Both the position numbers and the translations under genes were made by a program. Under the pieces are notes generated by a model that searched no databases, was not told the origin of the DNA, and saw only the letters and a program-made list of their open reading frames with translations. Source: Mycobacterium sp. 4858 (lineage in GTDB: Bacteria; Actinomycetota; Actinomycetes; Mycobacteriales; Mycobacteriaceae). Taken from it: DNA of 64,000 nt. The DNA is taken from the NCBI RefSeq assembly GCF_900240975.1, contig NZ_LT968775.1, forward strand, positions 682,001 through 746,000. Reading direction: 5' to 3'. This document shows, piece by piece, positions 8,578-17,656 of the stretch. Each line of letters opens with the position of its first letter. The stretch's first letter is position 1.

Positions 8578-9525
8578 ATGAATCGGACGGTGCAGTACTG
8601 GCGACTAATTCAACCTGACGGTTCGTCACTGCCAGGCAGGTTTCCAACGCAGCGGGTACTGCAGCAGCTGGCGCGCGCCGCGCAGGAAGGGCTCGACCGC
8701 CATCGGCGCTGCAGAGACGGAATGGTGCTCATTGCCCACGGCGTGGCCGATAGGAACAAGCACATACTCATCCTCGACAAGGTGCGCCGCGAGAACCTCC
8801 CCAGCGTTGGGAATCGGGAGGGCGTACGGCGTGCCATCGGCTTGGCCGAAGGGGAGGGTCTACTTGAACCGACGTATTGCGTCTTCGCAGAGCGCAATAT
8901 TGTGGCGATGCTGACGAGCGGCAATGGGCCGCGTGCCCGACGCGTCGTCGATTATCTGAGGGCAAAACTCAATATTGATGTCGGGATCGAGCCGGTGCTC
9001 ACCCAGAATCTCGATCAGGTGCTCAACGATATGAGCGTCTCTGGAATCGACGTTGCGATCCCGGTAAGCCGGATCACCCGCGATCTGGTCGGCGGCGACT
9101 GGGTGCAGGCTCTCGACGGAGCCCGTCTACTTGCGCATGATGGAGTCGTTCGGATCGGTATGTCCGTTGGCCGCCGAGGGACGCGGGCCCACAAAGACGG
9201 TATCCGTCAGCGTTTTGTGGAGCTCATTCAGAACCTCCGTGGATCAGGCGCGTTGTCCGAGTTCAACAGTGCGCGTGTTCACGGAACGATCGCGGGCGCA
9301 CCGCGGTCAGTCGACCTCCTTGAAGACCAGTTCGTTGAGAAAACCGAGGTCGATGCGGACCGATTGAACGATCCGGAGCGCTCGACTGAGTATGCGAGGG
9401 AACTGCTTCGGGCGTCACTGACGCGCAACCGTGATTATCTATTCTCTGTTGTGGAAGAAGTGCCCGATGAGCAGGTTTCGTTCGCAGATGTTTTTATCGA
9501 GACGCCTGACGATGAGCACAACTGA
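8578..9525 (+). CDS. Unrecognised 315-residue protein of a two-gene module
   Basis: I do not recognise this family. The protein is soluble, with no signal peptide or membrane segment, mixed alpha/beta character and an acidic C-terminus. The ATG has a gaggggcc ribosome site. Its last 14 bases overlap the start of the following membrane-protein gene, so the two are translationally coupled. A ~315-residue soluble protein paired with a small four-helix membrane protein is the layout of the Kiwa defence system (KwaB/KwaA). However, I see no DUF4868-like motif and claim only an analogy of layout. Its position beside a Dnd locus is consistent with a defence role. Confidence 0.6.
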   Translation: MNRTVQYWRLIQPDGSSLPGRFPTQRVLQQLARAAQEGLDRHRRCRDGMVLIAHGVADRNKHILILDKVRRENLPSVGNREGVRRAIGLAEGEGLLEPTYCVFAERNIVAMLTSGNGPRARRVVDYLRAKLNIDVGIEPVLTQNLDQVLNDMSVSGIDVAIPVSRITRDLVGGDWVQALDGARLLAHDGVVRIGMSVGRRGTRAHKDGIRQRFVELIQNLRGSGALSEFNSARVHGTIAGAPRSVDLLEDQFVEKTEVDADRLNDPERSTEYARELLRASLTRNRDYLFSVVEEVPDEQVSFADVFIETPDDEHN

Positions 9526-10039
9526 TCGCGCGCTTACCCAATTCAGTTTCTTCGAACGTGCGCAGCATTATTGGATTCGCCACCGATGCGTTGACTGGCT
9601 CATCGGTGTGGCTGCTGTCGGTATCTGGATCGGGCTCGGGAAAGCAGGGTGGATTCCACACGCGCTGACCGACATTCCACACGATACGCGCCGTGCGCTA
9701 TATCAGATCCTGGGAACAGTCGCCGCCACAATGGGAGGGTTCACCCTCACCAGCGTGTCGATTCTCGTCAACCTGCTCCGGACGCCGTTGACGACCGTCG
9801 ATAGGTTGCTGCCCGCAGAAGACAAACGTCGTGTCGGTGCAGTTTTTCTGTCGGTTCTGCCGGCCCTTCTGCTGCTCTTCGTTGGCGCGCTCGTCGCAAT
9901 CGCGACTGATGCAAACCTTGACCGTGGCTATTGGTGGATGCAGTTGGTGATGGTCGGCCTAGCGGTTGCTGCAATCATGTCGATCGGGCGAGTTGTTTGG
10001 GTTCTCGGGCGGCTTCTTGCGTTGTCTTCTGACGCATAG
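9512..10039 (+). CDS. Small four-helix membrane protein, partner of the preceding gene
   Basis: The 175-residue protein has four predicted membrane helices, at about residues 29-50, 72-98, 110-132 and 140-168, with a short cytoplasmic N-terminus. The ATG at 9512 lies inside the end of the upstream gene in a different frame (14-base overlap), so upstream in-frame codons are rejected as starts. No known domain is recognised. In two-gene defence modules such a protein is often the membrane-acting or membrane-sensing component; that is inference here. A hairpin at 10060-10083 ends the unit. Confidence 0.7.
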   Translation: MSTTDRALTQFSFFERAQHYWIRHRCVDWLIGVAAVGIWIGLGKAGWIPHALTDIPHDTRRALYQILGTVAATMGGFTLTSVSILVNLLRTPLTTVDRLLPAEDKRRVGAVFLSVLPALLLLFVGALVAIATDANLDRGYWWMQLVMVGLAVAAIMSIGRVVWVLGRLLALSSDA

Positions 10040-10059
10040 AAGTCGCCCGCACTCGCCTT

Positions 10060-10083
10060 ACGCTCATCGGCAGCAATGAGCGT
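10060..10083. terminator. Hairpin between convergent genes
   Basis: An exact 8-bp inverted repeat (acgctcat / atgagcgt) with an 8-base loop fills the gap between the membrane-protein gene and the oppositely oriented glycosylase gene, whose stop codon begins at the next base. There is no U tract on either side. It is suitable as a bidirectional terminator. Confidence 0.6.
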
Positions 10084-10830
10084 TCATGCCGTTCTGCCGT
10101 TGTGTGTGAACATGATCCATTCGAGCCGTGCCGCCGTCATCGGCTGTGGCAGCTGCGCTGCCCACCGGTGCATGGCTAGTAGGTACGCGATATATCGCTG
10201 GCGATCGTTGTGAATGTCAGTCAACCGATTCAGCCAGACGTCGAGCGTCTTGTGCAGGGTGGCACGAACCCTGCTATCGAGTATCAGTGGCTGCCATTCG
10301 CGATCGGGAACAGAGCCTGCGAAGGCGAACCACTTCGTGAAGAAGGGTTCGCCGATGCCAGTTAACGCGAAGCGGCGATGCACGTCCGCGATGGCCGGGT
10401 CGTTCACGTGCTGTATCGAGCGCAATGCTGCTGCGGATTCTCGAAGGGCCGTCGCGGCAACACCGACGTCTTGGAGCGCCATTTTGGTGTTCCGGAGTGA
10501 CCGGCTGTTTCTAGTGCCTGACCCCCAGACCATGACGAGAACGAATGCTGTTACAACCGCGTCGTTGTCCCCCAAGTCAAGCGAGTTGCAGACTTGTGCA
10601 ACCGCATCACGCGTGACTTCGCGGTCACCGAGCTTACGAAATCGCTCACTATTTGGCTCGCTCGTGATAGTGGGGTCGCATAACAAGCGCATCGGCTGGT
10701 CAGAGATGTTGGCGAGGGCCACGCCCCATGACGGCGCCCGGAATCGCACCGGCGCCGGAGCCTTGCCCGCGTACATGTCAACGAGAGCGGGCAATTTGGC
10801 TGGGAGGGCGAAGCTGTGGTCGGAGCTCAC
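10084..10830 (-). CDS. OGG-fold DNA glycosylase-like protein
   Basis: The 248-residue protein (GTG start) resembles actinobacterial '8-oxoguanine DNA glycosylase OGG-fold' proteins. The helix-hairpin-helix region reads TGIGEPFFTKWFAFAG, with Lys166 in the place of the catalytic lysine. It is followed by PLILDSRV, with Asp185 in the place of the catalytic aspartate of HhH-GPD glycosylases. An upstream helix VMVWGSGTRNSR matches the family's conserved WGTG segment. Family enzymes excise modified bases. Next to a DNA-modification locus, a role against modified phage DNA is conceivable but not shown. It stands alone, convergent with the membrane-protein gene. Confidence 0.65.
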   Translation of the reverse strand: MSSDHSFALPAKLPALVDMYAGKAPAPVRFRAPSWGVALANISDQPMRLLCDPTITSEPNSERFRKLGDREVTRDAVAQVCNSLDLGDNDAVVTAFVLVMVWGSGTRNSRSLRNTKMALQDVGVAATALRESAAALRSIQHVNDPAIADVHRRFALTGIGEPFFTKWFAFAGSVPDREWQPLILDSRVRATLHKTLDVWLNRLTDIHNDRQRYIAYLLAMHRWAAQLPQPMTAARLEWIMFTHNGRTA

Positions 10831-11189
10831 GGCAGCAGACTCTCATGCAGCAGCGACACGACGGTGAACCACCGAAGATTCGCAAATTTCAGATTCCCAT
10901 CTCGGGATCGGTACTGCTCTGACCTGGAAGGTGGTCGACGACGTCGCCAGCGCCGCCTACTCGGCATATCGCGAGCGTCTCGATACGAGAAGGGCGGCGA
11001 CGACGTGGAATCCGTCATCGGTGACGCTGAGAGGGATGGGTTCGGCGCCGATGGCGGCGAGGAGGCGGTGATCGATGTTATCGGCATCCTCGAATCTGAA
11101 GGTATGTTCTCACAGAGGGCGACGCGACCGAGACAGAAGTCGACAGGGCCGACTAGCAAAGGCGCATTCCGGTGCAGTGCTCTATTCCT
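10831..11189. other. Gap without a supported gene
   Basis: These 359 bases lie between the start of the glycosylase gene and the end of the HNH gene. Short open frames exist on the plus strand, and one around 10915-11060 (LTWKVVDDVASAAYSAYRE) looks faintly protein-like, but it has no start with a ribosome site. It may be the decayed remains of another gene or simply the promoter region for the glycosylase. Confidence 0.4.
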
Positions 11190-11714
11190 CTACGAACTTG
11201 GAGATTGGCCCTCTGAGCGTGTTCCAGGCGGCACCTCAAGTCCATAGGCCCACAACGCGCGAAGGTCGAGCAGCCATTCGTGCATGCTGCGACGTCTCCA
11301 CACCTCGAGGGCATAAGTGATGTGACGCTCCGCTTCTGCATTGCTCCAGTGGTTTACGCGTGCAAGCTGAGCAAGCGCGGCTCGCGACTGTCCGCGCATC
11401 GAAGTAGACCCGAAATGCTTTACCTGGTGACACGCCGGGCACAATGCGATTAGCCGGACCAGGCGCTGCACGTGCGTTTCATCGTCGTAGTCCCACACCT
11501 CATGGCATTCGACTGCGTGACGGCGACCTTGACGTCCGCAGATCTCGCAACAGTTTTCGGCGCTCAGCGCGACTTGGCGGCGGAGCTTGTCCCAATCAGA
11601 TCGCGACATCAGAGCGCGCAGGTTTGCACCCCAAGAGCTCGTCGGCACGAGCTCAACCGTGAGGCGCGGTTCCGAGCGACCCTGCCCTAAGCGCGAATCA
11701 TCTTCCTTTGTCAT
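11190..11714 (-). CDS. HNH endonuclease co-transcribed with dndA
   Basis: The 174-residue protein has an HNH/zinc core: CEIC near residue 56, then HAVECHEVWDYDD, then LIALCPACHQVKHFG. These supply paired Cys-x-x-Cys zinc ligands and the catalytic His residues. Its ATG overlaps the dndA stop (ATGA at 11714-11711), so it is the second gene of a dndA-HNH operon. No separate phosphorothioate-binding domain is visible. It may be a nuclease of the Dnd restriction function or an independent effector; the cleavage target is unknown. Confidence 0.8.
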   Translation of the reverse strand: MTKEDDSRLGQGRSEPRLTVELVPTSSWGANLRALMSRSDWDKLRRQVALSAENCCEICGRQGRRHAVECHEVWDYDDETHVQRLVRLIALCPACHQVKHFGSTSMRGQSRAALAQLARVNHWSNAEAERHITYALEVWRRRSMHEWLLDLRALWAYGLEVPPGTRSEGQSPSS

Positions 11715-12898
11715 CCCGATCGAAGACGCGATAGTCGTTGAGCTATATCGTCCCACGGCAAGTCACCAGTGAGATGGCTCCACGAGAGTCGCAGTGCCTC
11801 GTTGATTCGCTGTTCGGGGAGTTCGGCAGCAACTAGGACGTGGCTAGGTTCGTAGCTCTGAGAGGTGCACGCGGAGCCGTTGGAGACGGCGATGACATCC
11901 TTTAGAGCGACGATCGCCGCCTCGGCATCGACACCAGGTACCGAGAAGTTGAGCGTGTGCGGGACAGTCCGCGCCTCGTCGCCGTTGAGCTCAATCCCCA
12001 AGGGGGCCAACGCGGCGAGCGCATCCTGCCTAATTGCGGTGGTGCGTTCTACGCGCGAAGCATACTCCGTGAGCGCGAGCTCTGACGCCAGCCCAAGCCC
12101 CGCAATCAGCGCGACCGGTAGCGTGCCAGGCCGAAGCCCGCGTTCCTGTCCACCGCCGAACATGATTGGTTCCAAGGGAATCCGTCTGAACCGCCTGCGT
12201 TTCGCGACCAATGCTCCGATTCCCTTGGGCGCGAAGATCTTGTGGCCGGAGGCGCTCAGCAAGTCGATTCGCGGAGAACGAAGGGGTTCGATGAGCTTTC
12301 CGAAGGCTTGGGCAGCGTCGACATGGAAGTAGGCGTCATGTTGTTCCAGAACTGCTGCGATTTCAAGGATCGGTTGGATGACGCCAGTCTCGTTGTTTGA
12401 GCCCATCACGGAAACCAGCAGGGTGTCCGGTCTCACCGCGTTGGCAATCGCAGCCGGATCCACCCATCCGCCCTTCGTTGGCGGCACCAAGGTGACTTCA
12501 AAACCGCGGTCGGCGAGCACGGCGAGGGGTTCGAGCACAGCCTTGTGTTCGATCTGGGTTGAGACGATGTGCCGCCGACCGGACCTGTCGCCTGACGGCG
12601 CCAACCCGAGGATCGCCAGGTTGTTGCTCTCGGTTGCGCCGCTGGTGAAGGTCACCTCGTCCGGTCGACAATCGACGACGGCCGCGACCTGCTCGCGGGC
12701 GCGCGCCACGCGTTCTTTAGCAAGCTGCCCGTACGTGTGGGTGCGACTACCTGGATTGCCAAACTCGCGGACCATATAGGTCATGACCTCGGCGAATACG
12801 CGCGGGTCTACGGGCGTCGTGGCGTTGAAATCCAGGTAGGCGGGGCGGCGGTCAGCCACATCGTCATCAAAAATGTCAGACGGCGCGCCTACGTTCAT
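11711..12898 (-). CDS. dndA: DndA cysteine desulfurase
   Basis: This PLP enzyme takes sulfur from L-cysteine as a protein persulfide and supplies it (and Fe-S assembly) to DndC for DNA phosphorothioation. Evidence: the N-terminal YLDFNATTP strand, the PLP-lysine motif ASGHKIFAPKG, and the active-site loop SNGSACTSQSYEPSHVL, whose Cys carries the persulfide; the last is characteristic of DndA rather than housekeeping IscS. The start is uncertain: ATG at 12898 gives 395 residues, close to family length, while ATG at 12928 or 12976 would add 10 or 26. The gene is divergent from dndB and overlaps the HNH gene downstream. Confidence 0.92.
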   Translation of the reverse strand: MNVGAPSDIFDDDVADRRPAYLDFNATTPVDPRVFAEVMTYMVREFGNPGSRTHTYGQLAKERVARAREQVAAVVDCRPDEVTFTSGATESNNLAILGLAPSGDRSGRRHIVSTQIEHKAVLEPLAVLADRGFEVTLVPPTKGGWVDPAAIANAVRPDTLLVSVMGSNNETGVIQPILEIAAVLEQHDAYFHVDAAQAFGKLIEPLRSPRIDLLSASGHKIFAPKGIGALVAKRRRFRRIPLEPIMFGGGQERGLRPGTLPVALIAGLGLASELALTEYASRVERTTAIRQDALAALAPLGIELNGDEARTVPHTLNFSVPGVDAEAAIVALKDVIAVSNGSACTSQSYEPSHVLVAAELPEQRINEALRLSWSHLTGDLPWDDIAQRLSRLRSG

Positions 12899-12906
12899 GG
12901 GCAACA

Positions 12907-12974
12907 CCGTACGCGTAGGTTCGGACATATGTTTGGAGGATCGCCCCCGCGTGTACGGATTATGTTTTCCGAAC
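12907..12974. promoter_or_regulatory. Nested inverted repeats in the dndA-dndB divergent region
   Basis: Two inverted repeats share one centre: gttcgga (12919-12925) with tccgaac (12968-12974), and ccgtac (12907-12912) with gtacgg (12954-12959). A separate palindrome, acatatgt, lies at 12925-12932. The interval must hold promoters for both operons. DndB proteins are known negative regulators of dnd operons, so these repeats are candidate operators. No clear -35/-10 pair could be fixed. Confidence 0.4.
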
Positions 12975-12996
12975 AATTACCGTAGGAGGATGTGAG

Positions 12997-14145
12997 GTGA
13001 CGCAAACCGATACCGCCCCGCAGCAGCCATCTGCATCGCCTGGGCGTGCGCGCACGGGGGCGTTTGAGTACGTGTTCCCCGCCATCCGCGGCGTTCAAGC
13101 CGGCCGCGAGTACTACGTGACGATGTGCCCTCTGCGGCTTATCCCTCGGATGTTCTTGTTCGATGAGGAGGAACTGACTCCTGAATTACGTGCGCAGCGG
13201 ACGCTGAACAAGGGACGGGTGCCCGAGATCGCCCGGTACATCGTTGAAAACAGCGATAACTACGTCTTCTCTGCCCTGACCGCTTCCGTAGATGCCGACG
13301 TCCACTTCGAACCGATCGCAGGCGACGGACCAACAGAGCGTGTGGGTACGTTGACCATTCCCATGTCGGCCCGATTCGTAATCAACGATGGTCAGCACCG
13401 GCGCGCGGCGATTCAACAGGCGCTAACCGAGAATCCCGCCCTGGGCGACGAGAGCATCGCGATCGTCATGTTCCTGGATGTCGGCTTGGAGCGCTGCCAG
13501 CAGATGTTCGCCGACCTCAATCGTCATGCCGTTCGGCCCGCCAAGTCGATCGGCGTGCTTTACGACCATCGTGATGAGATATCGGCGCTGACAAGGCTTG
13601 TCGTGATGCGATCAGCTTTCCTCCGCGATCTCACCGAGATGGAGACGTCGAATTTGGCGCAGCGGTCACGAAAACTGTTCACGCTGTCGGCGCTCTACAC
13701 CGCTACCAAAGTGCTGCTCGACGGTGTCGAAGAAGACAACTTCGAGCGCCAAGTGGATCTAGCCGCAAAGTATTGGGAGCTGGTGGCCGATCAGTTCCCG
13801 GAGTGGGAGCTGGTGTTCAACCGCGAGATCACTGCTGGCGAGGTGCGTCAGGACTTCATCCACACGCACGGCGTCGTGCTTCACGCATTGGGCAGGGTCG
13901 GCAATAGTCTCCTGAGCCAAAGTCGGGGCGTCCGATCATGGTCGATCGCACTCAAGACTCTGCGCGAACTGGACTGGCATCGGTCAAGCGGTACCTGGGA
14001 GGGTCGCGCCGTCATTGGTGGGCGCGTTTCGAAAAGCGCCGCGAACGTACTTCTCACCGCAGCTGCAATGCGCACCGCGATGGGGCTGCCATTACCGCCG
14101 GACGAACAGCGGGCAGAAGACGCATTCCGAGGAGGAGCTAAATGA
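12997..14145 (+). CDS. dndB: DndB, regulator of the phosphorothioation operon
   Basis: The 382-residue protein of the DGQHR family has its signature DGQHR at residues 131-135, followed by the conserved FADLNRHAVRPAKS segment. In studied systems DndB is not required for sulfur incorporation; it represses dnd transcription and affects which sites are modified. The GTG start at 12997 follows taggagga. The gene is the first of the dndBCDE operon and overlaps dndC by four bases (ATGA at 14142-14145). It is probably autoregulatory through the inverted repeats just upstream. Confidence 0.95.
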   Translation: MTQTDTAPQQPSASPGRARTGAFEYVFPAIRGVQAGREYYVTMCPLRLIPRMFLFDEEELTPELRAQRTLNKGRVPEIARYIVENSDNYVFSALTASVDADVHFEPIAGDGPTERVGTLTIPMSARFVINDGQHRRAAIQQALTENPALGDESIAIVMFLDVGLERCQQMFADLNRHAVRPAKSIGVLYDHRDEISALTRLVVMRSAFLRDLTEMETSNLAQRSRKLFTLSALYTATKVLLDGVEEDNFERQVDLAAKYWELVADQFPEWELVFNREITAGEVRQDFIHTHGVVLHALGRVGNSLLSQSRGVRSWSIALKTLRELDWHRSSGTWEGRAVIGGRVSKSAANVLLTAAAMRTAMGLPLPPDEQRAEDAFRGGAK

Positions 14146-15680
14146 AGCGAAGTCTGCCAATCTCGCCGAAGCGTCGGTCGGCGTTCGATGAACTGGGATT
14201 CGCGGCGACTGTCGATGCGGTGGTGGGTAAGACGCAGGAACTTTATGCGGCTGACGACGTGCCATGGGTGGTCGGTTACTCGGGCGGCAAGGACTCGACT
14301 GCCGTGCTGCAGATCGTATGGCTTGCCCTCCAAGCACTTCCGAAGAAGCAGCGCCACAAGCGAGTCCACGTGATCAGCACTGACACATTGGTCGAGAACC
14401 CGGTCGTGGCCGCGTGGGTGACGCATTCATTGGAGGTGATGGAGGGGGCGGCGCGCGGCGGCAGACTACCCCTTACACCTCACCGGTTAACGCCGGCCGT
14501 GGCAGATACGTTCTGGGTCAACTTAATTGGTCGAGGTTATCCGGCGCCTCGGCACAAGTTTCGATGGTGCACGGAGAGGCTGAAAATCAAGCCGTCCAAC
14601 TTGTTCATCCGTGAGATGGTCAGAGCCCACGGTGAGGCGATCTTGGTGCTCGGCACGCGGAAGGCTGAGAGTTCGGGCCGGTCCCACCGCATGACCGAAC
14701 TGCAGGCACGCCGCGTGCGAGATCTACTTAGTCCGAACAACTCGTTACCGAACTGCCTTGTTTATTCACCGATCGAGGACTGGTCCAACGACGACGTCTG
14801 GACCTTCCTTATGCAGGAAGCCAATCCGTGGGGCTACTCCAACAAAGAGCTGCTGACGATGTACCAGGGCGCCTCGCCTGATGGGGAATGCCCGCTGGTG
14901 GTCGATTCCAGCACACCGAGTTGTGGTGACAGTCGGTTCGGCTGCTGGACCTGCACCCTTGTCGATAAGGACAAGTCGATGTCGGCGATGATTCAGAATG
15001 ACGAGGAGAAAGAGTGGATGCTGCCGCTGCTTGATCTTCGTAACGCGCTCGACATCGCCGACGACCGGCACCTGCGCGATTTCCGCCGGATGAACGGCTC
15101 GGTCCAGCTCTTCCACGGCAAGCCGATCCCCGGACCCTATACCCAAACCTCACGCGAGGACTGGCTGCGCAGACTCCTTGAGGCACAGGCGTTTATCCGT
15201 GAAGAAGGGCCTGACTATGTCCGGTCGCTCGAGCTGATCACGCAAGCCGAGCTGGAGGAGATCCGCCGCATCTGGGTGGTGGAGAAGCATGAGTTCGAGG
15301 ACCACCTCCCGGCCATCTATGAGCAAGCCATGGGTACGCCCTACCCCGGCGGCCCGCTCGACGAGCACTTACCGCTGGGGCCTGAGCTGGTCGATACGCT
15401 GCGTGACGTCACCGGCGGTGATCGTCTGCACTTCGAACTCGTCCGAGAACTTCTGGATATCGAGCAGCGATATCGGTCGCAGACTCGTCGCGCTGGATTG
15501 TTCGACTCGCTCGAAGGGGCGATCCGGCGGAGCTTCTACGACGACGAGACCGATGCCACTCTGCGGGCGCAGCGGCGCAAAGCAGCCAAGGATCGAACTG
15601 ACGAGTCAGCTGAAGAACCGGATCCGCTCGACATCGCCGATGGCTACGTACGGCAGGCCACCGAGGAGGTCGTTTCGTGA
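14142..15680 (+). CDS. dndC: DndC, PAPS-reductase-like sulfurtransferase
   Basis: The 512-residue protein has the ATP-pyrophosphatase P-loop SGGKDST at residues 47-53 and a PAPS-reductase-like fold. The cysteines in RWCTERLK (143) and in CGDSRFGCWTC (261, 268, 271) are candidates for the 4Fe-4S cluster that DndC carries. It activates the DNA backbone or carries sulfur from DndA for replacement of a non-bridging phosphate oxygen. It is part of the DndCDE complex. Its GTGA overlap with dndD indicates coupled translation. Length and motif order match the family. Confidence 0.96.
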   Translation: MKRSLPISPKRRSAFDELGFAATVDAVVGKTQELYAADDVPWVVGYSGGKDSTAVLQIVWLALQALPKKQRHKRVHVISTDTLVENPVVAAWVTHSLEVMEGAARGGRLPLTPHRLTPAVADTFWVNLIGRGYPAPRHKFRWCTERLKIKPSNLFIREMVRAHGEAILVLGTRKAESSGRSHRMTELQARRVRDLLSPNNSLPNCLVYSPIEDWSNDDVWTFLMQEANPWGYSNKELLTMYQGASPDGECPLVVDSSTPSCGDSRFGCWTCTLVDKDKSMSAMIQNDEEKEWMLPLLDLRNALDIADDRHLRDFRRMNGSVQLFHGKPIPGPYTQTSREDWLRRLLEAQAFIREEGPDYVRSLELITQAELEEIRRIWVVEKHEFEDHLPAIYEQAMGTPYPGGPLDEHLPLGPELVDTLRDVTGGDRLHFELVRELLDIEQRYRSQTRRAGLFDSLEGAIRRSFYDDETDATLRAQRRKAAKDRTDESAEEPDPLDIADGYVRQATEEVVS

Positions 15681-17653
15681 TTCTCGATTCGCTCGTTTTG
15701 GAGAACGTCGGCACGTTCCGCGGTAAGAATGAAATCCAGCTCACGCCAACATCTTCGAATAGGCCGGTTGTTCTCATTGGCGGCTTAAATGGCGCGGGCA
15801 AGACGACGATCCTCGAAGCCATCCACCTGGCGCTCTACGGGGCACTATCGCAGGGCTTTGGCCGGCGAGCCGGTAGCTACGACAGCTACCTAAAAAGTCT
15901 CATTCATCACGGTGTTCCCGCGTCCGAGGGTGCAGCCGTTGAGCTGACCTTCCATGTTTTTCAACAGGGGATGAAGCACTCGTATCGGATCAGGCGACGA
16001 TGGCAGGGTGGCGGAGCCGCCCTGCGTGAGTTCGTGATGGTCTGGATTGATGGCAAGCACGACGACGCTCTCGCCTCGACATGGAGCGAGCATGTCGAGA
16101 CCTTCATTCCGCGCGGCATTGCCGGTCTGTTCTTCTTTGATGGCGAGCAGATCGAAGCCCTGGCTGACTTAGAGCAGTCGCAGCACGTCCTGCGGTCCGC
16201 TCTCGCCGCTCTCCTGGGCCTTGATTTGATCGACCGCCTGTCGACCGACCTGGCGGTGCTACGTCGTCGCCATCGTGGCGCCGAGGTACCGGACGAACTG
16301 CGCCAACTTGTAGAGGCAACCAAGACGGCGGTCACGTATGCGCGACAAGCTGCAGAATTAGCTCAGGAGCACGTCGGCGCTGCGAGGGTGGAGGCCGAGC
16401 GGGCTGATAAGCGCCTGGTCGAGGTCACCGAGCAATACCGAGCTGCCGGCGGCCACCTCCTCGAACAACGCGAAGCTGCTGAGGGCCGCCTAACGTTGGT
16501 GCGCCAGCAGATTACCGACGTTGAGGAGGATTTGCGCTCCGAGGCGGCCGAAGCGGCACCCTTCCTCCAGACTGCTGAACTGCTCGGATCCCTTGCGAAT
16601 CAGGTTGCGCTGGAACGAGATGCTCGTCGCGACGCGGTGGTGCTCGATGTCGTTGCAGCGCGCGACCGCAAGTTGTTGAACCAGCTGCGTAAGGCGAAGG
16701 TAACCGGGGCAGCGCTCGCAGCGGTCGAGACATTTATGTCGACCGATGTGGCTGAGCGGCAAGAGACATCAGCGCGGGTGCCGATGGTCAGTGGACTGGG
16801 TGACGGCCGCGATGTCGAAGCATTGCGCTCAAGCATCCTGCCCTCAGTGCGCAAGCGCCTGGCATCGCTGGTGGAACGCCGGAATGCGCTTGCAGTGGAG
16901 TTAGAACAGGCTGAGCGGACACTCGTGGCCATTCCTGACCCGGAAGCTCTGGCATCGCTCAAACAAGAACTCGATGAGGCATCACAGGCTGCGGTTCGGT
17001 GCCATGCCCTGCTTGTTCAGGGTGAGGACCGGTTAGAGGCCGCACGGCAAGAGCGTGCCCGCGCCGACACTGCCTACGAAGCCGCGATGGATAAGGCGGC
17101 GCAGGCCACGCTGGACGCTGACGATGATCGCCGACTCGTGGAGCACGCCGAGCGGGCGCGACAAACCTTGGAGATGCTGAAAGCCAAGGCGGCCGAACGT
17201 CATGTCGGTCAGATATCGCGCCTGGTGCTGGAAGCGCTCAACAGGCTACTGCGGAAGGATCGCTTGGTCACCGACGTACACATTGATCCCGCGTCATACA
17301 CGGTGGACTTGATCGGCGCTGACGGTCAGGGTCTCACGGCCACCGAACTATCGGCAGGGGAGCGCCAACTGCTCGCGGTGGCGTTACTGTGGGGGCTCGC
17401 TCAAGCTGCCGGCCAACCGTTGCCGATGGTCATCGATACCCCGCTTGGACGGCTCGACGGTTCTCACCGCGGTCGGCTCATCGAACGGTACTTCCCCTAT
17501 GCAGCACACCAGGTGGTGCTGCTCTCCACGGATACTGAGGTCGACGAAGCGGCACTGAAATCATTGCGGCCGTTCGTAGGGCGGATGTACCGGCTGGAGT
17601 TCGACGGCGCCGTTAACGCCACCACGGTCCAACCCGGTTACTTTTGGGAGTGA
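15677..17653 (+). CDS. dndD: DndD, SMC/Rad50-like ATPase of the phosphorothioation complex
   Basis: The 658-residue ATPase has Walker A GGLNGAGKTT at residues 35-44, two long coiled-coil arms (about residues 200-280 and 390-500), an ABC signature LSAGERQ near 558 and the Walker B segment VIDTPLGRLD near 585. The residue after the Walker B Asp is Thr rather than Glu, as in other DndD proteins I recall. DndD hydrolyses ATP and probably opens or remodels DNA for DndC and DndE. The GTG start overlaps dndC. The dndE ATG follows three bases after its stop. Confidence 0.95.
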   Translation: MILDSLVLENVGTFRGKNEIQLTPTSSNRPVVLIGGLNGAGKTTILEAIHLALYGALSQGFGRRAGSYDSYLKSLIHHGVPASEGAAVELTFHVFQQGMKHSYRIRRRWQGGGAALREFVMVWIDGKHDDALASTWSEHVETFIPRGIAGLFFFDGEQIEALADLEQSQHVLRSALAALLGLDLIDRLSTDLAVLRRRHRGAEVPDELRQLVEATKTAVTYARQAAELAQEHVGAARVEAERADKRLVEVTEQYRAAGGHLLEQREAAEGRLTLVRQQITDVEEDLRSEAAEAAPFLQTAELLGSLANQVALERDARRDAVVLDVVAARDRKLLNQLRKAKVTGAALAAVETFMSTDVAERQETSARVPMVSGLGDGRDVEALRSSILPSVRKRLASLVERRNALAVELEQAERTLVAIPDPEALASLKQELDEASQAAVRCHALLVQGEDRLEAARQERARADTAYEAAMDKAAQATLDADDDRRLVEHAERARQTLEMLKAKAAERHVGQISRLVLEALNRLLRKDRLVTDVHIDPASYTVDLIGADGQGLTATELSAGERQLLAVALLWGLAQAAGQPLPMVIDTPLGRLDGSHRGRLIERYFPYAAHQVVLLSTDTEVDEAALKSLRPFVGRMYRLEFDGAVNATTVQPGYFWE

Positions 17654-17656
17654 GCA

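Noticed and set aside
8578..10039. Calling the two-gene module Kiwa
   Set aside because: Only size and pairing agree; no DUF4868-type motif could be found in the 315-residue protein.
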